Of a DNA stretch of 64,000 nt, positions 59,801-64,000 are shown in pieces (position 1 is the stretch's first letter; every line of letters begins with the position of its first letter). The DNA is taken from positions 1 through 64,000 of the forward strand of contig MEHQ01000619.1 of the NCBI GenBank assembly GCA_008828725.1. The letters run 5' to 3'. The position numbers and the translations under genes were made by a program. The DNA comes from Saccharina japonica (taxonomy: Eukaryota > Sar > Phaeophyceae > Laminariales > Laminariaceae). The notes under the pieces were generated by a model. It saw nothing but the letters and a program-made list of their open reading frames with translations. It was not told where the DNA came from and did not search any database.

Positions 59801-60870
59801 GCGCAAGAAGAAGAAGGAAAAAAGCGAGAACCCGAAGGGCAACAGCACGTTCGCCGACGACTCCGATCATGACGCGCGGCTCAAGGTGGCGGGGGCGGGA
59901 GCGGTGGCAGGACAGGGGGCAGGGGTAGGGGCGGGGGCAGGGGCGGAGTTCGCGGCCGCGGGTACCGCTAGTTCTACCGCTAACGCTGATTCTGACGCCA
60001 ACGCTAACGCTAGCACCTCCGCCAGCACGACCTCCCGCGGCATGGGATTCGGAAGAGCTAGGAGCAGGAGTAAGGTGATGGGTAAAGGTAAGGGAAGCTC
60101 CAAGAGCGACATTAAGACCGCCGCGGTCGCGGGGGCGGCCGGAGTCGCCGAAGCCCCCGGGGGCTCCGCCGACGCCTCTCTCTCCTCCACCGTAGAGTCG
60201 GCGAAGAAACCCACGCGCCTGTTCGCCTCCGGCTCCAACGCCAAGAGCTTCAAGCCGGGCCACCAGGGCGTGGAGAGCTCCTCGTACGAGGGCATGTTCG
60301 CGTCGCAGGGCAGTGGTGGCGGCGGCGCAGGTGGCGGCGGCGGCGGCGGCGTTCGTGGCCGGCGAGGACAGCGCGGCCGGGTCGGTGTACAGCGCGTCGG
60401 GCGGCCAGCAGCGCTACAACAGGGGTGACGACGACGACGATGACGATGACGACTACTACTACGACGGCGACGAAGGACAGCCTCTGCAGCACACGTACAA
60501 CGACGAGTGCGGAGAGAGCGTGCCGGCGTCTTCCCCCGGCGCGTACAGCATGTACAGCCACTACACGGCCGGCGGTGGCGCGTACCGCGGGGGGCACTCC
60601 GAGGCCGCCTGGTCGAGCGACGGGGAAGAGGACGGCGGGGCGGGAGCGGGGAGCGTGGGGGGGCGGTCACGCCAGCACCAACGGTTGCGATCGGCGCAGG
60701 CGGCGATGGTGATCCCGGCGCCGAATGTCCCGCCCACCGTTGTGCTGGAGGTGACCGCCGGAAAGGGGCAGTCGACGGCTAAGATGCTCTCTCCTGCGGG
60801 GCACCTGGCGCGCGTCGACAGAAATATCGTTAAGCGAGACGACGAGTCCGGCGATTTTTCGCGACGATAA
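47223..60870 (+). CDS. Five-exon gene for a predicted single-pass type I membrane protein, about 563 aa
   Basis: Model: join 47223-47310, 53970-54092, 56749-56898, 58540-58582, 59582-60870. Every intron is GT-AG and the phases agree (1, 1, 1, 2), so the frame runs through all junctions. Seen: a signal peptide (SLFVLLCAIDVAAG) ending near residue 28; an extracellular region of about 140 residues with Cys in ETC, NDC, FDC, VTC, DDC and IEC and the blocks SVTVTGGGELGGDYEL, GHILQAIFYDG, SWFLADTAAMVDGFPF, AEHPADIDGETDWVLVTC; one membrane helix (MFTVGVIAGIAAAAGVVVLL and following) with an RKKKK stop-transfer; then an Ala/Gly/Ser-rich tail with a run of nine Asp followed by YYYD. I do not recognise the domain. 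Six cysteines would allow three disulfides (inference). The layout suggests a cell-surface receptor-like or wall-anchored protein, but the ligand and role are unknown. The frame shifts once in the GGC repeat near 60311-60357. No AATAAA lies within 350 bases after the stop. Confidence 0.7.
47789..47871. repeat. (CTG)n tract of about 80 bases in intron 1
   Basis: Nearly pure GCT/CTG units with two GTT interruptions near the end. More CTG runs are at 47409-47430 and 47952-47970, and CAG at 48052-48075. Confidence 0.85.
49662..49862. mobile_element. Family E MITE, PIF/Harbinger-like, 201 bp
   Basis: Starts GGCCCATTGTTTTCGAGCA, ends GGCTCCGATAAGAGTGACCC. TAA at 49659-49661 and 49863-49865. The interior is TTCCATTTTTTGGAAAAT-type words. 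Confidence 0.75.
50020..50215. repeat. Family R fragment
   Basis: GGGTGGGTCCCGTGTAAACT, CCTGGGTTAGATTTGTGTAT and ACGGCAGGTTAGGAT align with 16260-16380. Confidence 0.55.
50784..51079. mobile_element. Family V element
   Basis: GTAAATCTGCCCGCGCAGGC and GCCTGCGCGGGCAGATCTAC ends. The interior telomere-like CTAACCCTAACG is kept. Confidence 0.65.
51799..53400. mobile_element. Family W: long inverted repeat, about 200-bp arms
   Basis: Arms 51799-51998 and 53203-53400 are inverted copies (CCGAACAGGCTCTACCATGA, CTTGATTGAGTTCCTCTGCG, CACAAATTAGGCGTTATCTG, CAACACAGGTG). The arm has open segments PNRLYHDLIEFLCVW and FCGQCNTG. A K element (52813-52986) lies between the arms. A third copy of the CGQCNTG segment is at 51130-51175. 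Confidence 0.5.
52813..52986. mobile_element. Family K MITE, TA-flanked
   Basis: CAGTACAGGACACCTAATAA to TTAGGTGTCCTTTGCTG, TA at 52811-52812 and 52987-52988. Pairs with 45133-45305. Confidence 0.7.
53672..53912 (-). repeat. Tandem pair of H elements with C runs
   Basis: Two units of about 120 bases: CCGGGATGCTCCGTCTCGAA, AGGGATGCATGGGTTGCATG, GGTCAAATTACTATTAATGA, then a poly-C run of 10-20. Confidence 0.7.
53970..54092 (+). CDS. Exon 2: first part of the extracellular domain
   Basis: A strong acceptor (T-rich tract, then CCGGCGCAG) precedes it and a GTAGG donor follows at 54093. The 123 bases are open in one frame through a G run and read ETCTSVTVTGGGELGGDYEL, then SSESSYAGQTEGHILQAIFY and DG across the junction. 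The composition is protein-like (beta-rich, Gly/Tyr turns). Entry and exit are both phase 1, so the exon is symmetric. Confidence 0.75.
54839..55796. mobile_element. Element with GGGTCGTTTT ends, about 950 bp, in intron 2
   Basis: Left GGGGTCGTTTTGAAGTGATG and right CGTTAAAAACGACCC. Near each end are words TTGCCAAAATAGCAAG. The end sequence resembles family E (Harbinger-like), but the TSD (TTG/TTA) is imperfect. An F element interrupts it and about 440 bases (55221-55660) look unlike the ends. Confidence 0.5.
54961..55212. mobile_element. Family F element, hAT-like, with 8-bp TSD
   Basis: TAGGGCTGGGCACTGGC to CAGTGCCCAGCCCTA. Flanks ATATTTTG (54953-54960) and ATATGTTG (55213-55220) match 7 of 8. 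Confidence 0.7.
56749..56898 (+). CDS. Exon 3: middle of the extracellular domain
   Basis: The acceptor is ACTCGCAG after a C-rich tract, with a CTAAC branch-like motif at 56714-56718. The donor is GTGAGTGG at 56899, close to consensus. The frame reads DDDSSRRALRQRDGEEGEGE, then GARRSLANDC and TSQSWFLADTAAMVDGFPF. The first part is a charged low-complexity insert (GAG/GGG repeats) and the second looks like a folded domain. It is phase 1 at both ends. The first codon is completed by the G left from exon 2. Confidence 0.65.
56908..57210. repeat. G runs with degenerate G-family pieces in intron 3
   Basis: G tracts at 56910-56949 and 57155-57178. Fragments ATGGCCGTGGGTGTATGACC and AACAATGCCGGG come from family G. 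Confidence 0.6.
57960..58240. repeat. Two adjacent minisatellites in intron 3
   Basis: A 44-base unit (GGGGCGTTCCCTAGAATCCG, AGGCGGTATTCCCTTAGATC) twice, then a 24-base unit (GGTTGGCCGCGTTCCCTAGG) about four times (58155-58230). Confidence 0.8.
58540..58582 (+). CDS. Exon 4: 43-base microexon
   Basis: It lies between an AG acceptor (GGGGAGCAG) and a GTGAGAG donor at 58583. Using the T carried from exon 3, it reads YQAFDCAEHPADID and leaves GG. Exon 5 then supplies A to make Gly. Only this frame is both open and phase-compatible with its two neighbours. The weak point is the purine-rich sequence just before the acceptor. Without this exon, joining exon 3 to exon 5 creates an immediate stop, which supports its reality. 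Confidence 0.55.
59582..60870 (+). CDS. Exon 5: end of ectodomain, transmembrane helix, cytoplasmic tail, stop
   Basis: The acceptor CTCCAACAG is the first AG after a pyrimidine tract at 59529-59552. The frame begins ETDWVLVTCDDCSEIVSVAI. The helix is at 59715-59798 and is followed by RKKKKEK. The tail has Ala/Gly runs, an Asn/Ala/Ser repeat (59980-60030), Lys/Arg-rich patches, then, in the next frame, GSVYSASGGQQ, nine Asp, YYYD, and a Tyr/Gly-rich stretch (SMYSHYTAGGGAYRGG). TAA is at 60868-60870. The frame before 60311 and the frame after 60357 differ by one base. Both halves have strong coding-like composition, so a single indel in the GGC repeat (allele, assembly error or real mutation) is likelier than two genes. 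Confidence 0.74.
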
Positions 60871-60873
60871 TGG

Positions 60874-60928
60874 TCTGGCCGGGAACGGGACGGGAACGGG
60901 ACGGGGCGGGACGGGGCTGGACGGGGTG
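60874..60928. repeat. GGGACGGGAACGGGACGGGG minisatellite after the stop codon
   Basis: Short G-rich tandem repeat immediately downstream of the coding region, probably 3' UTR. Confidence 0.6.
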
Positions 60929-61338
60929 CCTTGCCCCGCTCTCCATCGGTCGGGGAATCTGTAGCGGCGATGGCGGAGGGCAAGAGGAGGGAGAAGGAAA
61001 GGGGGGCGGGGAGAGGGGAGAGGGGGAGGAGTCGAGGGGTGGGCGGGAGACTTGAGGGTCTTGGAACGCTCTTTGCTGGAACCTATGATACGCGGCTCCT
61101 TAGTAAGCGCGGTGGGTTTGTAGAACGCTTCACGGCCGTGGCGAGAGGTTTAAGAGAGCGCTCGACGCCTTTTCTCTTCTCTTTCTACGTACGTAGCTTG
61201 GCGTTTTTTTTTATTGGATTTTTTTCACACGGGATTCATTTTCTCTTTTTTATATGTTTCGGGTGTTCGGGTCTGGTTGACTGGGTGAGCGGTTGGGATC
61301 GGGAGTGGGGGGAAGGCTGGGGTTTGGGAAAGGGGAGG

Positions 61339-61342
61339 GGGT

Positions 61343-61406
<64 letters not shown>

Positions 61407-61465
61407 ACTCATATGTTGCTTGCTTTAGTCATTTGACCATTGACCACGCATCCCTTACGAGACTA
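61339..61465. repeat. Poly-G run of about 65 bases joined to an H element
   Basis: G tract 61340-61405, then TACTCATATGTTGCTTGCTT, TAGTCATTTGACCATTGACC and ACGCATCCCTTACGAGAC. Confidence 0.8.
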
Positions 61466-62189
61466 TGCAGAGGGGGGGGGGGGAGGGTGGGCTCTTGGCG
61501 AGCAACGAGGCGGAGGAGCGGGAGGACGTTTTGAGCGTGTGAGTCGATGCGTTCATTGCAGGGCCCTTTCTTTTGATTTTCTGGTTCGTTTTTTTTGTTT
61601 TTGTCATTTCTTATTTTGCTTCTTGTATTGCTTTCTTCGCTTGCTTCTTTTGTCTCTTTTCAAATTGTGCGTGTTTTTTTTTTTCAGTGCGTGTTTTTCC
61701 ACCCCCCCCCCCGCCCTCCCGTTTTCTCGGGGCGACGAGGCGCCTTCGCCCTTGTCGTCCCAAGCTACGTACATTCATTTTGATATAAGTATTAATGTTT
61801 AATAATTTAATATTAATATTAAATATTAGCATAGTAGTAGCAACTTTTTCAGTCAAGCAAATGACACATACAAAAGGGTATGGGGGGAAAAGTAAGGACA
61901 GTCCCATCCAGCCAATGGTTGGTGGATTCTTTCGAGCGAAGGTTCTGCGGTCTATCACGCGTCGCCGCAGCCGCCGCCGCCGCCGCGGCTGCCACAGCTG
62001 CTGTCTCCTCCTCTTGTCTGGTGGAGTCGTTGTGCGGGTGAATAAAGGTGTGTAGGCATCCGCGAGGATTCTAGTAAAAAGTGCCCGGGTACCTGGTATT
62101 ATGAGAGATGATTGTGTATGAGCGGGCTGGGTGGCCCATCTCAACGGTACCTTCCTACCTGTATTTGGTCTACATACTATTTTGTAAGT

Positions 62190-62412
62190 GTTGGATATCG
62201 TGTCGAATTTTTCGATATATCGAAATACCGACATATTGAACTTCGATACGACTATATCGTATCTAACGCGTCTTGGCCTCCATCCCTTTTGGCATCCCCG
62301 TACTTTTTTTTTCGTGTCGATACTTGAACGAAAACTTTCGGCGTATGGTATCGAATGTGCAAGTCGTATCGGTTTGATTTTTCGGCTATCGATGTCGTTT
62401 GATGTCCCGAAG
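62190..62412. mobile_element. Family O word-array element, short copy
   Basis: TTGGATATCGTGTCGAATTT, TTCGATATATCGAAATACCG and ACGCGTCTTGGCCTCCATCC match the O copies at 20303 and 36287. Confidence 0.5.
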
Positions 62413-62894
62413 CACTATGGTCTACTAACTGTTACGAAAGGTCCGGAGTTGGCGGCGAGACTTTTGACCGGCGGTGCTCGCCGGCTGTAGACGGTGGAAT
62501 GTGTTGGGGGGTGTTGGGGTTGGTTGTTGAGGGTGTCGATTAGCTCCGGTTTTCGCCGGCAGGGGTGCGCTGGCGGCTAACAATCGTGCGCTCTTTTTTT
62601 TTACATTTTGTGTTTTGCTTCTTTGTCGTACAGCAGTAGTAAAGTAGTAACAGTAGTAGTGACGAGTGTAAGAGTAGTGTTAATAGTAGCAGCAGTACTA
62701 ATCGCAAAGCGAGAGGAAATAATGAGGCTCTTTGTCGTTGTCGTCGCGTTTTTTGTGCGCTGCTGTAGCAAGAGGTTTTCGTGGAATAAGGCGGGGAGTG
62801 ACGGACGCGGAGGGGGGAAAAACGGGTTTTCGATGACTGATCCAGCCAGCGTGTGTTCAGCAGAAATGTGGCAGATACGAGCAGCTGAAAAACA

Positions 62895-63178
62895 GCAGCT
62901 GCAGTTACACTTTCGGTTTCAACTGCAGTTACCGTTTCGGTTTACGTTTCAACTGCAGTTACCGTATGTTTCAACTGCAGTTACCGTTTCAGTTTCGGTT
63001 CAACATCAGTTACCGTTTCAGTTTCAGTTGCAGTTGGAGTTGGGGCCGCTATCGTTTCAGTTTCGGTATCTCAACTTGAGTTACCGTTTCAGGGTCGGTT
63101 CAACTTCAGTTTCCGTTTCAATTGCTGTTGGGGTTTTACCGCTTCCGTTGAAGTTGCAGTTTCAGGATCGGTTACATT
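62895..63178. repeat. CAGTTACCGTTTCAGTTTC minisatellite
   Basis: Imperfect 6- and 18-base repeats (GTTTCAGTTTCGGTTCAACT). A 352-codon frame over it, with Gln/Leu/Phe repeats, is best explained as a repeat artefact. Confidence 0.75.
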
Positions 63179-63234
63179 TTGACGCAGGCGGTGGTGGGTT
63201 CACCTTGTTGTTGTGTGTCCCCTCTGGATGGGAT

Positions 63235-63400
63235 GATGGGATGGGGATGGGGATGGATGTAGCTATCGAGACAGGGAATGGGATGTGTGTCCCTGTCAAG
63301 ACGGAGTGGGATGTGTGTCCCTGCCAAGACGGCGGATGGTGGGATGGGATATGTGTCGCTGTCAGGCTGGGTGGGGGCATCGTCATGTCAGGTGGTCGAT
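63235..63400. repeat. GGGATGTGTGTCCCTGTCAAG tandem units
   Basis: About three units of 30-40 bases. An inverted H element follows at 63535-63610 (GAAAAGGGATGCGTGGTC, AAATGACTAAGGCAAGC). Confidence 0.65.
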
Positions 63401-64000
63401 CGCCGACCCAAAGAGGCGTTTCTGTCTTTATTTGCCGCTCTTGTCTGTTCGTCTGCCTGTTTGTCTGTCGTGTATTTCTTGTCTGTCGATCTGGTGGTCG
63501 CCACAGCAGAAGGTCGGGGATTTCACCCCCCCTCCCCTGTGCTCCTTCTCGAAAAGGGATGCGTGGTCAAAATGGTCAAATGACTAAGGCAAGCAAAACA
63601 CATGAGAGTACGCCTGCCCCCCATTTGTTCGATACGTGTAAAATTAGTACTGCTTATAGTGAGTGACGGGGGCTTGTGTTGAGGGGAATGCTGCGGTTTG
63701 GCGTCGTCCGGGTTCTTGTTGGGTCGACCATATTGTTTCCTTTTCTATTTTTTTTTTCTTCGCCGGAGCCAACCCCCCCGCCCCAGCGCGATATGTCGCC
63801 CTACCAGGCGCATTAAAAAAACACAACAGTAGCAGCAATTCTCGCGGCTACAGTAGTTGGTAATTAGCTTGGCGGTATACGATAACGCAGCAAGCAAGCG
63901 AATGCAGGCACACGCTGGATGACGATTTTTATTTTGTCGTTTTGTTTGTGTGTATACCCTGTCGGAAGTTGATTGCGCTAGAAATAAATACTCTTACGGC

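Noticed and set aside
59412-60263. Minus-strand 283-codon frame opposite the last exon
   Set aside because: It is the shadow of the GC-rich coding exon; composition is Arg/Gly/Val-rich and lacks any domain.
62608-63666. 352-codon open frame on the + strand
   Set aside because: Most of it is a GTTTCAGTTTC minisatellite and other tandem repeats; the residues repeat with the DNA and no domain is visible.

Overview
The window is nuclear DNA of a eukaryote with few genes and many repeats. There are no operons, no ribosome-binding sites and no bacterial-style gene packing. The coding part I can support has GT-AG introns of 1 to 6.7 kb, is GC-rich, and encodes a protein rich in Ala, Gly, Ser and Asp, set in a background of miniature transposons, tRNA-derived SINEs and simple repeats. 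This style fits a photosynthetic stramenopile, most likely a brown alga. That placement is inference; nothing in the window fixes the taxon.

Layout. From 1 to about 47,000 I found no convincing host gene. The stretch is a patchwork of short transposons, many with readable terminal inverted repeats (TIRs) and target-site duplications (TSDs). TA-flanked elements (families A, K, L, M) look Tc1/mariner- or pogo-like. A TTAA-flanked family (B) looks piggyBac-like. A TAA-flanked family (E) looks PIF/Harbinger-like. Four families with 7-8 bp TSDs look hAT-like: T at 3106-3423, N at 13397-14164, U at 28130-30346 and F at 54961-55212. There are also two tRNA-derived SINE families, a family pair (G and H) whose copies end at long poly-G/poly-C runs, and many micro- and minisatellites.

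From 47,223 to 60,870 (+ strand) lies one spliced gene reconstructed here from sequence alone. It has five exons, and all four introns have compatible phases. The predicted product is a single-pass membrane protein: signal peptide, a cysteine-containing extracellular domain of about 140 residues assembled from four exons, one transmembrane helix, a Lys/Arg stop-transfer patch, and a long low-complexity cytoplasmic tail. The reading frame changes once inside a GGC repeat in the last exon. The introns are filled with the same transposon families seen upstream.

From 60,871 to the end the sequence is again repeats: a 66-base-class G run, an H element, minisatellites, and an open frame made of tandem repeats.

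The most unusual theme is a set of unrelated-looking elements whose interiors are each built from many copies of one short, partly palindromic word. The word differs by family. Where ends are readable they carry hAT-like or Harbinger-like TSDs.
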